Shown: piece by piece, positions 47,488-60,700 of the stretch
Numbering within the stretch: position 1 is the first letter of the stretch
Layout of the letters: every line of letters starts with the position of its first letter
DNA from: Toxoplasma gondii ME49
Lineage: Eukaryota; Apicomplexa; Conoidasida; Eucoccidiorida; Sarcocystidae
Reading direction: 5' to 3'
DNA length: 64,000 bases
Assembly: GCF_000006565.2 (NCBI RefSeq)
Contig: NC_031478.1
Location: forward strand, 6,534,212 to 6,598,211
Made by a program: the position numbers and the translations under genes
The notes under the pieces: model-generated
Told to the model about the DNA's origin: nothing
Databases searched by the model: none
What the model saw: the letters and a program-made list of their open reading frames with translations, nothing else

Positions 47488-50460
47488 ACCCTGCCCCCTT
47501 TGCCTCAATCTCAGGGACTGTCAGGTCGGCGTTCGGGCCCCGTCTTGGGTGCGATAGGTTGAAAAAAGAACACGAGAGAAGTCCGTTATCGGGGTGTCTC
47601 TTGCCCCGGAACGACCTGCGCGCGTCGTCTACGTCCGTGTCTATGCAGCTTGCGACAACCCTCATCATCGATCATTGGCTGTCTACAGGGATTTTGGCTG
47701 TTCGATTTTCATACCGAGACAGGCGCGTTTTTCCGCACCAAGAGAAAGTAACTATTTTTCCAGCGTATCTGTGTGCTGTGAGTGCCGACCTCCCCTCGTC
47801 CGCAATGCCGCCCCGAGCTGTTTCATAGGAGATGTTAACGCTGTGCTTTATTTTTCCGATTCGTTTGTGTAGAGAGTGTAGAGAACCGGATGGGTGCGTC
47901 ATAGCGCAGAGGCGCTCAGACGCGCCTCTAGGAGGCACCGTGCCTTCATGCGCACAGCAAGCTGAGAACCGAGCAGGTTTTCTTATCGCCGCATTTGCGC
48001 TGTCCATTCAATATGTCAACCTTTCCAGGAAAAACGGAGCACGGAATGCTCGCGCGTCAGCTGCCTGACTCTCCGCGTTTTCAGTCGCTTTCCTTGGCGC
48101 ACAACACAGAGATTAGTGGGGGGTTGGCTAACCTGGCGTGGCGCGGCAGGCTGACACTGATGGCACATGCTTTGTTTTGTCATCTTTTTGAAAAGAGAAC
48201 ACTTGACAGCTCGGGAAACACATGACGTAGCGAACGCGAAATGCCGAGTTGCATGCACAGATCTCTTTATGTATGACAGTTTCGGTCCAATGCTTCGTTT
48301 TACTTTGTAGAGCACATGGCTTCTAGGAGAGACTGTATTAACGGCGAGAAGGGAAGTGTGTTTAAGAAAAATGATGCTTCGCCGGGAAGTCAGCGTCTAA
48401 CAAATGTGACCAGGTATCAGCGGACACAACCAGTTAGCAGAATTCTGGAGGCGGGTCACGTCGTTATCGGCTCGGTCTGACGAGCGACAGAAATTGTCAA
48501 AAAGAGGGAAAGGGTTATACCATCACTTCAGATTCTATAATGGTGTGGACAGGACCCTACTGTCTTCACACTAGGTTTCCTTGAGCCCAAAAATCAAGGT
48601 AGACAGTCAATTTTTCACCGAGAAAACCTGCTAAATATCGTGTGTCTATTGTTCGTTTTTCTGTCTGGAGTGGAGATTTCGTGAATAAAAGGAAACAGCT
48701 GAATGAAATATGGATGCGCGTGAGTCCAAAAAGCAGACGACTGTGTAGTTTGACCCGGACACGAATTGTGGCGCCAGTCTTATTGCAAACGGGGCTGATT
48801 CTCGGACGCAAACAGTGTAGAGAATGCTGCGAGAGTTCACAAAAGAGTGCGACAACGAAGAGAGTCTTCCTGCACCACTAGGCAGCTGAGGTGAAGGATG
48901 CATGGTTGAACAGTGGATTAGCTTCGATGCCCAAGGCAGACCACTGGATTAAATACCCAGGGAACTGCAACGAAAGCGCAATGGAACATGGATCCGGTAT
49001 ACAAAGGCGTTCGAGAGCTGGCCCATCGTTGAGTCGTACTGATAGTCTATACTCCCGAGAAAGCCTACACGCAATCACATCGACCCGGGCACTCCTTCTC
49101 AGAATTTTTTGTGGAGGCAGTGTCAGCTAAACTGTGCCGGGTTTTGCGGTGCACGCGCTCGGTGGTTCTCAAGCGGATGAGTTCTGTCGAGTGGCCACAA
49201 GGGATATCCTTCCGCTTTTGCGCATTTGCCAACATCACGAGAACACTCGTCTTTCTGTGGCATGGCGTCTCTGGGTGCTTGGAAAGAAAAACGCACCAAA
49301 CGAAGAGAACCGGCATACAGTCCGACGGGACAGAAGAGAGCCCATCCGGAAGCATACATGTGGTTCAGCAAAGCATACATAAGAACAGAAAGAAGGCCGC
49401 AGCTGCTACAGAGGCTCGTAAGACAGCGAAAGAGAGACAAGATGCTGGTCTGCCTCATAAGATGTATCGTGCTTGCGGAATGGCGCAGCCGAAAGTACTC
49501 AAGAATATCACACCGTTCCCCTCAATAATATTCCACGCAGCAAGTACATTTCGAGTCATGAGCGTTTGACGAATTCCTATTTAGGTATTCAAACGTCAAG
49601 TCTCAGAATTACTTGACACTGAGGACGGCCTTGATCCCAGCAAGTTTCCGTCCAGAGGGGATATGGCGACGCGAAGTCCGAAAGCCGCAAAAGGAAGAAG
49701 CAGAGCCAAACAGAATGCCGTGGGTTGAAGAGAGTTTTCTACACCTCGACTGCAACTGTAGGTTGGCCAGAAACTTGCGGCAACAAACAAGAGCGAATGC
49801 GAAAGAAAACGACTCGTCAGATGCTAGGATGATCAGCACCACCGTTTTGGGAGTAACCATCTGAGGCAGTATTTACAAGCTTTTCTGGCGAGTAGGCACT
49901 ACGAGTTCGACGACTGCTTTCAGATCTTGAAAGCCTTTCTTTACCGGCTCCACGGCTTCTTGTGCTGAGTCACGTCAACTCTCGAACCCGGCACACGACA
50001 GCGCGCCACACACAAAGAAGACAAATGAGTTAAAAACTGGAATTAAACTCAACTGAGGAGTTACGTAGATACCACCCGTACAGGGATCGTTGGTCCACCT
50101 GCGCATGTGAAACTTTTCTCGCTTGTAGCTTTCAGGCGCCGAGCGAAGCAAATGAAGAGGAGTGACGGAAGATAGCCGAAACCCGGAGAAACCGTTGTCA
50201 GCAAGCTCGAGTTTCAAGGGGAATCTAGGCACAGGCCACACGAGAAGGAAGCGGCAATGCACACATCCAAATCCACAAGGACAGAAATATATTACAAGGT
50301 TCTGCTGTTTCTTCTGTGTCCTCAGAAACCCCGAACAGTCCTTCGAGAACCAGTCTTCCTGCTCCTAATTTTCATCAGCGACGCTCGTCCGTGTGAGTCG
50401 CGTCGCCTTCGCCCCGGATGCTCAGAGAAAAACGAATTACCAACCTAAAAAAAAGCAGCA
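47488..50460. other. Tail-to-tail intergenic region
   Basis: It lies between the 3' ends of the large membrane-protein gene (plus) and the rhomboid-like gene (minus). I see no coding exon or RNA gene. Composition falls towards AT compared with the flanking exons, as expected for 3' UTR and spacer. TGCATGC occurs at about 48253. Confidence 0.4.
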
Positions 50461-53301
50461 CTAACGCGAGAAAGCCCGACCACATCGAACTCCAAAGACA
50501 GTGAGGAGAAACACAAACAAATCGCCGAGGACCCGCAAGTCCCGGAACTCCAGGGCCGTCCACTGCCGTTCCCATTCTTCCGCAGCCGCCTGCAGAGGAC
50601 ACCCACATGAAAGAACAAACGAATCAATTCAAGAATCAGAAAAATCTGACGTCGCCCGTATCACCTGGGGGCCTCAACATCCTCTCAAGGTCCCCAAACG
50701 TTGTAGACCTGCGCTACAATTTTCGTTCCTTTGCTTCGTCAGTCTCCTTCTCGCACTAAGTCCTCTATCTGTCTCTCCCATCACTTTGCTTTTCTTTCCT
50801 CTCCATTTCGTTGCTCTCCTTTTCCTCTCCATTCACTGATCTTCTTTGCTTTCATTGGCTCCCAGCTTCTGTGGCGTGTTTTCTCTTTCCAGTTCCAGTC
50901 ACTACCTCGGCTTCGATGCGTAATCGGCGGAGATCTCTGGAGACAGTTTCTCCTCGCTCTTTCTGTCGCTCGAGGGCGGCAGCAACTCCGGATGCCAAGG
51001 CTGCCTCAAACAAGACTTTTCTTTGGAGATCTCCAATACTCAACTGGGGCGGGATGGAAGAGCCAGCAGGAGACAGCGAGTCCGGAGGCAAAGGGCTCGA
51101 CAGACGAGCACCACCCACGGATGTCTCCGTATCCGGAGGACTGGCAATGACTGTCACCTTCACAGCTTCATCTCGCCGACACCGTGTCTCCTGTGTCTCC
51201 GTCTGTCCCGCGGCCCGTCGGCCCTCCCCAGAAGCGTCACTTTGGTTTTTCTCGGCTCCGCCCCCCGCGGTGCTCGTCTCGTCTTCTCTGTGGGGTTCTG
51301 TCCCGCTTTCCGTTCGTTTCTCTGTCTTCTCCTCTCCACTCTTTCCTTGTCTGTCTCCTCCGTCTGCAGCGCTGTGGAGGAGGACAGTCGAAAGTGCGGC
51401 TGGAGCTTTCAGGGCGAGCTCGAAGAACACAGGCACTGCGAGCGCCGTTGCTGCAATGGGGACTCTGGGCAGAACACTCAAGATCTTCTTGTCTCTTCCC
51501 ACAGGTCGCTTGCCCTTTCCGTCTCCAGTGTCTCCTTGTCGCGCGGCCCCGCCTCCGTGTGGGGTGGAGACGCCCGGGCCCTTGGGATCCACAGATGCGG
51601 CGCCGGGCTCCACCGAGACGGGACCGCCGCGGAGCCCCGGCAGAGCCACCAGCAGCGCCGAAGTGAAGAACAGCGGCCCATTCGTCCCCGAGACATGGAG
51701 AGAACCGTCACTGAAACAGTGGTAAGCGAGAAGAGACACAAACGAAGAAGCTGCGGCAGAGAGGCCAAGCCCCGCAAGCGTGGCTTTGGCGCCGACCGCG
51801 CGCTGCAACAGAGCGGTCGAAAGAAGGAGACAAGTCACTTTCACCACAGATGCCGCAGGCGTCACATCTGCGGGGAAGAGGGCAGGGGCGACGAGGCGCC
51901 AGACGTCGCCGCAAAGAGAGGAGAGAGAAACCGGAGGCGAGTCGGAAGGCAGACCGACCGCGCCGAGTCTGTCAGACGAAAAGAGAGAGAAGAAGGATAC
52001 CTGGTTGGCTGCAGACGAGAAGAACAGCCGGAAGCGCACGAGAGTTTCCGCGGCCTCGCGCGCCTCCTCCTCGTTCTTCGACGACGCCGGCAGAATATCA
52101 GACGCCCAGATACTCGAAACGGCCAGCAGCACTTGAAACCCCAAAAGGCCTAAAGCGACCGACACAGACGCAAACGCCTCTGCAAAAGAAACAGGGCGCG
52201 GAGAGGCAGACCCGCCGCCAGGAGGCTCGGCTTCACTCGTACCTGAAGGCCGAGGACAAGTTGAAGACTCCGAAGAAGAAGAAGAAGCAGAAGAAGAAGC
52301 AAAAGAAGAGGAAGAAGAGGAAGAAGAAGTCTGGTGGACGGACGAAGAGGGGGAGCAGCCGGGGTAGATGAAATGGCGGTCATAGTACGCCGAAAAAGAC
52401 TGAAGAAGCTGAAGGACACCATGCAAATAGAGACGAGGGAGGACAGACGACACGGTGTGGCGTAAGCTTCTCACCAGTCTGCTTTGTTGTCTTCCTTTCC
52501 TTGGTTCTCTAAATCCCTTCTCCGCCATACCTGTTGCTTTTTCGAACCTCTTTCTCCCTTGCTTTCGTCTGTCTGTTCTTCGCTGTCTCCTTGTCTTCTC
52601 CACTGTCTCTTGTTCTTCTTGCTCTTCTGGGTCCCTCCACCGAGATTTTGCGTTTTCCCCCAACAGCGGTCTTCTCTCACCTTCCAAAGAAGCTCTCTCT
52701 GCGTCAAAGGAGCTGCAGAGTCCGACGACCCAGGAGCTTCGAAAGAGGAGCCTGGCGAACTGCGAGGAGACACTTGGCCGGACGCTGGATGTCTCCCCGC
52801 TGGGGGGCTGGTTGTCCTTTCCTCCTCCGTCTCTCGCGCCCCTTCGGCTTCCAGACGACTCAGAAGGTCGCGAAAAGACTCCTGGGTTCGCACGCGAGAA
52901 GAAAGAGAGCGAGAAGAAGAAGAAGAGTGGGGGGAAGGAAGTCGAGGCACCTCTGTGGCTGCAGGAGGCTGAAAGGAAACGCCAGGCGAGGACCTCACAG
53001 GGGAAGAAGGAGGGAGAGAAGCCGGGGAACGCGGCGTGAGCGCAGAGGGTAGAGAGTCCGGAAAGAGGGGAGCCGAGGAGCGTCGAGACACTGAAAACGA
53101 GTATACAGAAGAACGTCCTGTCAGCGAACGATGAGGAGACACTGGAAGCGAAGCGATGAAGGAGGCAGAAGACCGGCGAAGGACAGGTGAGAATGAGCAA
53201 GCCGAGAAGGAAGGGAAGAGTGAGGAAGAGAAGGAAGAGAAGGACGAAGCGGAAGGTGCTCGAGGCCCAGAAAAAGCCTTCCTTCTGCATGCACCCCTCA
53301 T
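50461..53301 (-). CDS. Multi-pass membrane protein with a possible inactive rhomboid fold
   Basis: Three exons, all phase 0: 53301-52681, 52408-50906 and 50589-50461, giving about 750 residues. The first in-frame ATG is 53301; the open frame upstream of it has no ATG. The first 90 residues are Ser/Arg-rich without acids (MRGACRRKAFSGPRAPSASS), as in mitochondrial presequences. From about residue 320 there are several hydrophobic spans. The order recalls rhomboids: a WRLVAPALF segment (about 375; rhomboids have WR in loop 1), an RAVGAKATLAGLGLS helix, then HVSGTNGPLFFTSALL (about 445) where active rhomboids have GxSG, and a later span ending LSTVLLHSAADGG. The catalytic Ser position reads Asn, so if the fold is right this is a pseudoprotease. 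The region between spans is charged and disordered. Membrane topology is well supported; the rhomboid assignment is tentative. Confidence 0.75.
52262..52336. repeat. GAAGAA-type trinucleotide run coding poly-Ser
   Basis: On the minus strand this TCT/TTC-rich run encodes a Ser-rich segment near the start of exon 2 of the rhomboid-like gene. It is a low-complexity expansion in a linker rather than in a membrane span. Confidence 0.9.
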
Positions 53302-54718
53302 GGTCTCTCGTTTCTTATGAAGATAAAACGTTCTTTCTTCCAACGACGAGAATAGGACAGGGCCAAGGGGCAAGGCACGGGTGACGAAGGGAAGACAGAG
53401 GGCGGGACGCGAACGGCGAGGAGAGACCCTGAGCCGAATGGAGACGCTGCAGAGAACAAGGAGACAAGGGGAGAACGGAAGACACACAGAAAACGAAATC
53501 GGAAGAAGGGAAAGAGTCGGCTTTGCTGTTGCCCGCGGTCGAGCTGCGAAAACCTGTGCAGGGAGACCGGACGGAGAGCATTGAACCAGGGCGGATTTCA
53601 GAGTCTCTCGCGCCACTGGTTCGCCTCCTGTGGGGTCCAGAAGGAGACAGTGAGAGCCAGAAGCGAATCAGCGGGCAAAAGAAGAAAAGCAAACAAAGCG
53701 ACGAAGTGGGGACCCAGAAACGCGAACTTTTTTTTTCCGCGGGGCGATGGATCGACAGCCGCACTATCGACGCTTTCGAAAAGTCGGGAGATCGAGAGAA
53801 GACACACACTGCAGACAGGGGCACAGGCGAGAATCGAGAGCGTCAATCTTCTATCTTTAGATCTCTTATGTTTCTCCCTGTCCACCGTTGTTTCTCTTGG
53901 GCGCTCTCGCCTTCTTCTTCTCTTTCTTTCAGTCCTCCTTCCTATGTGTGCTGGGGTCCCCATTTTTACACCCAGGTCTCCTGCAGCTGTGTCTATACCA
54001 GCAGCTGGTCTCTCTCCTGGGCCTCCTCGCGAGGCGCACCGGGGCGAGACTCGTGAGTCATCTCTGTCTCTCTCGGGTTCGCTGTTCTTCTCCCTTCCTC
54101 TCCTGCGTGTGCACAGCTTCTCTTCTCTCTCTTCTTGCTCTACCTCTCGTTTCCTCGCTTCTTATTCCTGTCCCATGCTCCATCCGCGGTATTCCCTCAA
54201 AGGGAGACCTATCTGTTCTCTCTCCATCGTCTTTTCCATGCGTGTACGCCCCTATCCGTCCACGGTCTCCTTACGTCTGTTTCGCATGCCTCGCTTCCCG
54301 TGAACCCTGAAGGCCTTCCGAGTGTATTCACTTCTCTTCACCTGCGTCATGAGGCGAAAAGGCAGGTTTCGTACTTCGACTACATTTCGAGGAAGGCCAG
54401 CTTCCTGGTCTTTCTGAGGCGCAGGAACGCATCGAAGAGCAAGGAGCGCTAAATGCCCTAAAATCCCCCTTGACCCTGAGTTGCATCGGAGAGGGCGAAC
54501 CAGGTAAAGCTCTCCGGTCCTGTTTTGCTCCTTCTCACGGCGGCCCTGTCTTTGGTCCTTGAATCCTCTTTTCCCCGCGCTCTCGACTCCCTGTCGTGTT
54601 TCCTTTCGCCTTCCTCTTCGCGTCTCCTTTTTCTCCAGCGGTTCTTCTCCTTCTGTCTCCCACGCGCTCTTCTGCACTGCCTTCTCGTCCCGCACTCTCG
54701 TCGGGAGCAACGGCGAAG
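53302..54718. promoter_or_regulatory. Divergent promoter region, rhomboid-like gene and PIGW
   Basis: About 1.4 kb between two divergent start codons; it must serve both genes. The PIGW side is strongly pyrimidine-rich (CTCTCTC, TTCTTC) on the plus strand, and the other side is purine-rich, so each RNA would have a pyrimidine-rich 5' UTR. No coding exon is supported within it. Confidence 0.5.
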
Positions 54719-57700
54719 ATGGGGGGGACCCCAGCTGCTGCTTCTCCCTTGCAGGAGGCCCGCATGCGTTCGCCATCCTGCCTGTCTGCTCGTGACTCGT
54801 TCCTCGCCTCGGCCTCTCCTCTCCGCAAGGTCCTGTTTGCTCTGTTTTTCTCCATCGGAGTCGCTCTGCTTCTCCTTCTTCGTCTCCCCTTCCCGCAGAC
54901 CGTGGTTGCGCCTTCGCCATCTTCTTCTCTCCCTACTTCTCTCTCTCTTGTCCATCCGCTTCTCCCCTTCTTCTCCCTCGGCAGCTCAGATTCTCTCCTC
55001 GCACTCCCCGCTTCCGCTCCTGCAGAGACCTCCTCTTCTTCTCCTTCTGCTTCTCCCTCTGCCGCTTCTGTGGCTCCGTGGTGGCTTCCCTGGTCGCTCT
55101 CCGCGGGGCCTGCGTGGTGGGTCAGTTGCCCCGCGGACACGGCCCGGCGGTTGGGGACTCCCAAGGCCCCCAGACAGCTCCCCGGCTTCGGACGTCGCTC
55201 GCGCCGCACTCCCCAGAAAGCCGCAGAAGTTCCGGACGCGCCAAGTGAGGCAGAAGAAGAGGCGGAAGCTGAGGAGAAAGAAGGACGCTTCCGAGACGGT
55301 ATCGCGGCCGCCGTTCCTCTGCAGGCGCGATGGGAGCACCGCCTTCCCGAGAGTGCGAGACAGGCGCTTGCCGTCTTCGCTCTGCAAGGAGAGACGGAGA
55401 ATAACCAAGCCGAGGAAGAGGAAAGAAGACGCAAAAGAACGTGGACATGCAGCAACTCTGGCGAACGCAGCGAGTTGTACGATGCCTTGCAGGAGGTCGC
55501 TTTCTCGAACTACGAATTCCCCCCCTTTCTTGAGGTCTTTCTCTGCGTTACTCTCATCAACGTAAGGGAATCACAGTTGAGCAAAAAATTCAACAAACGT
55601 CAAAAGAGAAATGGAATCAGAGAAAACAGATGTTTGTAGGGACTTCTATGGTGCCTGAGGTCGAGTGGTTGTCGCGGAGTGGTAGGAGCAATCTGTCAAC
55701 TGTGCTTTTCGACCCTCTCTCTCTCTCGTTTTCTCTATCTTTTACTTTCCTCTTGCTGTCTCCTCACCTCCTTCTTTGAGTCTCGCGTCGCCTCCATCTC
55801 CTGTCTCTCCTGCTTTGTTCTTGGAACGCGTTCCTCTCCCACTGTCCCTAAAGTTCTCGGCTCTCTTGTCCTCGCCTGTGTCCCAAACTCCTCTCTCCGC
55901 TCTTCTCTCCTTTCCCTGTCGTCTCTTTGTTGCATGCAATGTCATCTCAGGTCGAGATGGGCGGATGTCGGTGTCTCTTGCCGTTTCTCAACACACACGC
56001 ATGTCTCGTCTGCAACATCAGACTCCTCCCGTCGTCCGACTCCACGTCTCTGCGGGTTGTCTCCTTCTGTCTTTCCCCTGAGTCTCCTTTCCCTGTGGTG
56101 TGTGTCGCCTTTCGCATCTATCCTGTTTGCCTCATCTGTCTATGTGGCGTGCCTCTGCGGCGCTTCCGGCCATTTCTCTCTCTCTGTCTCTCTCTCTCGC
56201 GTCTTGTCTCTCGCGCAGCTGAGCGTCTGGATGTTCAACGCGTTTTCGCGCTGTGTCGCCTCTTTCTCGGCATGGCGGTCGCAACGCTTCTCGCGCTTCG
56301 GGCCGCCGTCTGGAAACTCGACCAGCGAGGCGTCTGACCTGTCGGAGACTCCGTCTGCTTCTGCAGTCGCTGCTTCCTCTAGCTCGTATGCGCGCGTGAG
56401 AAGGAGGCCGCCATGCGCTTCGGGCGCCACAGCGTCGTTCGCGTCGCCTTTTGCCTCTACCTCTTCGCAGAAGAGCTCTGTCGACGCGTCTCCACCGTCT
56501 CCGCGCTCTCACCTCTCTCTTCTTGTCAACTTTCTTGTCAATTTTGCTCTCCTCGTCCTTCCCCTGCTGCTCGGTTTCTGTCTCCCCAACGCCCTCCTTC
56601 CCGTCTCCGTCGGTGTGGGGTCTCTGACAGTTGCCTTTCTCCTCCCTTCATGGTACGCGTGACAAAGCGAACCGGCTCTTGTTCTTCTCAGAACATCCTC
56701 GACAGAGCTTCCTTCTTTCCTCGCTTTGCCCCCTCAGGACATCGGCAGCTCCAGTGTTTCCAGTCTCCGTGCTTTCGCTTTTTTCGAGAAGTCGGAGGAA
56801 ACGAAGCTCCGCACTCAGAAAAGTAGCTAAATAAATCTTTAAAAAAGGGAATCTCAGCTCGAGACACTCGCTCCACGCCGTGTGTGTTCTGTGTTTCAGT
56901 TGAAACACAGTTGTGAAACCGAAGAACAACAGGAAGGGTGCTGACTTGCCGTAGGAATCGAGTTCTGGCTTAACTGCAAGATGTTGTTTGAACTTTCAAC
57001 TGACAGCTTTCTCACACTCGAGCCTGCACCCGATCACTCTCTGTGCCTCTTCTCTTCGCTTCCTTTTTAAAGAGTTCTTTTTTGATGCAAGTTTCCCTTC
57101 ATTTCCCCCACTCTCGCCTCCACCTTCCCCCTGTGTACATGACGCACAACGCTGTGCCTAGAAAGGCCTCAGATTACGCTGAGTTCCTTGGCTGTAGGAG
57201 GCACCGTGAATGCCTGGTGGCGTCGACCCTTTCTCTCTCCCTGCGCAGGATTCGTCGGATCTTTCAGCTCTCGGAGACGCCGAAGGCTGTCGACGCGTCG
57301 CTGTTTGAAACAGACAGCTGCGGGTACTCCCTGCTGACCGGAACCGTTTTCTGTGGGCCTTTTCCCTTTGTTTCACCGTTTCTCCACTTTTCGAATGCCG
57401 CGTCTTCTGATATGTGCCCACAAGGTGCAGAACTCGGAGTGTATAACTCTCGGGAGAAAGGGGATTCCTGAAAACCGTACACATCCCATTTCGTGATGTA
57501 TGTAGTCCCCCGAAAAATCTCAAACAATCCTGCCCCCCCAGAAACAAGCAACTTCGAAGAACCTAGGATTCTCACTCTAGAATATGTAACGGGGAAGCGT
57601 AGCAACTGGGCACCGATTCCTCAAGTACATTCAAGGCAACACAAGCGGTTGCAGCTGAAAATGTCCTCCGCCATCTTTCCCTTGTGGCAGTGATACGTAT

Positions 57701-60700
57701 CATTTCCTTCTGCTGGCTCTCCCCTGTTGCATCTTGTCTTTCTCTCAACTCTGTTTTCTGTTCTCATCGAACCTAGAGCTTCCTCACCTCTCGTTGCTTT
57801 GTCGACGCTTTCCCTCCGTTTGTCTTCCCGTCATGTTATTCTCGGGTGTTTCTCTTGCCCGTGGTGTCTCTACGCCATGTGTGAGGTCGGTCCTCTTCTC
57901 TCTGTCTCTGGTCTCCCTCGTCACCCTTTCCCCTTCGTTGTTTCCTTTGTCCGTCTCTACGCTCGCTCTCTCTTCGCTGTCTCCCCTCGCAGGCGCATTC
58001 TTGCCCTCGCCGAGTTTCGGGGCGCGTTGATGATTGCTACATGCATCGGTGAGACTAAAGAAAAAGCAACTACTAGCGACAGCGGAAGGAAACGGAACGA
58101 GGGAAAGGAGCAAAGATAGAGGACCGAGGAGACAGCGAGCGCCGCTAGATGTGCAGGGCCTTGGCTGTCTCTCCTCGTGTCTCTCTTTTCCTCTGAATGT
58201 ATCCAGAGTCCTCACGTATTGACGGATCAACATGTAGGTAATCAAGGCTCGAAAAAAGCAAGGTGGGCCGTGGATGGGTGCTTCGTAGCTTTTTGAGACC
58301 AATGCATTCCGTTTTCCTAGGACCGCTGAGTAGGACTCCACCGATGAAACTCGTGATGGTGGAAAGCACAGATTCAAGCGGTAGTTTCCATCGTGTATTG
58401 TGTGGTGTTTAAAGCAACGCCAAATAGATCCAGGGGTGCCTCTCTCATATAAAGGAACTGAAGTCAAAAAGACATTGAATGCGGAAGATCTTGTTCGTCT
58501 CTCACGTCCACCCGAGGCGGCGGCGAGACGCCATGGTAATTTGAATTGGTTGGCAGGAAAACTGTTCGGTTTCGAATTTCCCTGGAGACTCGAGTTGTGC
58601 AACCGGTGCGTAGATGCATCTGTCTTGAAATCGTAGGCGAAGGTGGAGAAAGTTTAGACCTTTTCCTCACGTTCGTCTCTCTGTGTAGTGCAATCACACA
58701 ACGTTTGCTGGTCCCTGTGAGTCTCGAGCTCTGCGGAACCACGTTGGTGCGTCCGCATTGTGCACCGCATGCAGAGAGTATTTCCTCCCGTTGGCCATCT
58801 GAAAACAGCGAGACGGCTTTAGAACACCGGGAGAAGAACTCAGACATGTTCGTTTCCCAGAATGGAGCGTTTTATGGGGCTGCACTTCTGAAAGCTTCAC
58901 TTGTGGCCGGCTCACCTTCAGGTGACTGTCGACCTGTGGTGGAGTGATTGTCGTTCATGCACCTCGCGAGCGAGAGAGACCGAACCCAAAACGCATAACT
59001 TCATGAGCTCACGAGTTGGCGATGGAACCGTACAACGGTATACGGTTCAGCGCTCTGTGGCTCAACTTTGTGGTCTTTCCTCGTCTTCGTCCGATGCGTT
59101 TCCTCTCGATTTGCTTCTCGAGTATTCCTTTTATCGGCCCACACGCAGGTCTTTTGTGTTTTCTTTTTGAACCGAGGCCAGCAAGTTAGTGAACTCTTTG
59201 CCTGTGCTTCAGCGATTTACGGCGTCGACTTCTTCATCTTCCCGCGGAGCCTCGCCAAAACGTCGGCCTTTGGCGTCTCTCTGGTCAGAATTCTCGCACA
59301 ATTAAAACGCTCAATGCATGCAGGTGGTAGAGCAGGCCTCTGCTCATGCAGCCGCGCATACGTTCTTGTACATAGAACGAGGCAGACGCGCATGTGCGTT
59401 AATGCGCCTCTCGAAACATGAGGTTGTATGCGTATTCTAAGTATCCGAGCACGCGTATATGTATAGCTCTTCTTATATAGGCGTATTTGTATGCACATGT
59501 GCATGCATGCATGCATGCACTGATGTATGCAGGGGCTGATATCGGTACTGATGCAAGCGTGTATTTGTTGGCGCGGGTGTATGTGTGTGTGTGTAATTGC
59601 GCAAATCTACAAGCGTTCTAGAGAAGTATGTCAGTATGAAGACAGGTATGTATATTCCTTTTCGCATGCACCCGCATGGCGGGCGGTGGTCTGGGAAGTC
59701 GGTTTCAGTGGATCGAGTTCAGATTCGTCCGGCCGGTGAGGTGTCTGCCAGTCTGCGTGCGACAGAGAAAAGGGAGCCGTTCGCTTGCGCGAAGGCACAG
59801 TTTGTATTTGTCATTCGTTCCTTTCCCTAGAACCTGTGACCCCTCTCTCGGTGCCTCTGTTCTTTGTTTTTCTGTGACCTGCGTTTCGCTGTCGCGATGT
59901 TCCACGGCTCTTGTTGCCGCGCAGACTTCGTGGGGAAAAACTGCGTTTGGTAGAACAGGAATCCAGTTAAAGGTGATAGACAGTCTGAATCTCCCGTTAA
60001 CGCTTGAGGCCAAAAGTCAGTTCGAAGTGCAGTTTCTCTCTCTGCTGCTCCTTTCGTTCGCTTTCTTCTCGTTTCTTTTCTCTCGGGAGTTCCGGCTGCC
60101 TACAAAGGATACCCAACAGGAGAGAGCGGATGACAGACAGTGTATCCAAGACTTCATGCATCGATGCTGGATTCGATGGTTTCTTCTTCAGATGGATCTC
60201 GGCGTCGGCTGCTTCGTCTTCAGTGCTGGCCTCGTTTCTCGCCAAGCGCGAGGTATTTTCTTCTCTTTCGTGTGATGCACCTTCGGAGACACCGGACCCC
60301 AGAGAGACACTGTGTGTTGAGAGGAAACAGTGTTGCAAGCAGTCCTGAACGGTGACTCCAGAGCGGGGACAATGTAGTTCTGTGCTATTCATACGTATAT
60401 GCACATACGGATTTACACTTTTCAAATGGTAGATAGGGAACAGACTGGGGCGGGGCGACGGTGAGCAAAAACAGCTGAGAATATAACACACAAAATACTT
60501 GACAACGGTGAAGAACCTGTTTTCACATGAAATGGCTTTAGGGTACCTCCTAATCCATCTTTAAACGGAGTGCGGAAGAGATCGAGGAAACAGGCGAGGC
60601 AAGGGAGGGGAATCCGGAGGAACCTGGAGAAGACACTCAAGTAAGGAGAGACTTCTTCTTGTGTATAACATGACTAGGTTCTGTGCTTTCTACTCAAGGT

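Noticed and set aside
53302..53616. Longer N-terminus for the rhomboid-like protein
   Set aside because: The open frame upstream begins at GTG, and no ATG occurs in frame before 53301.
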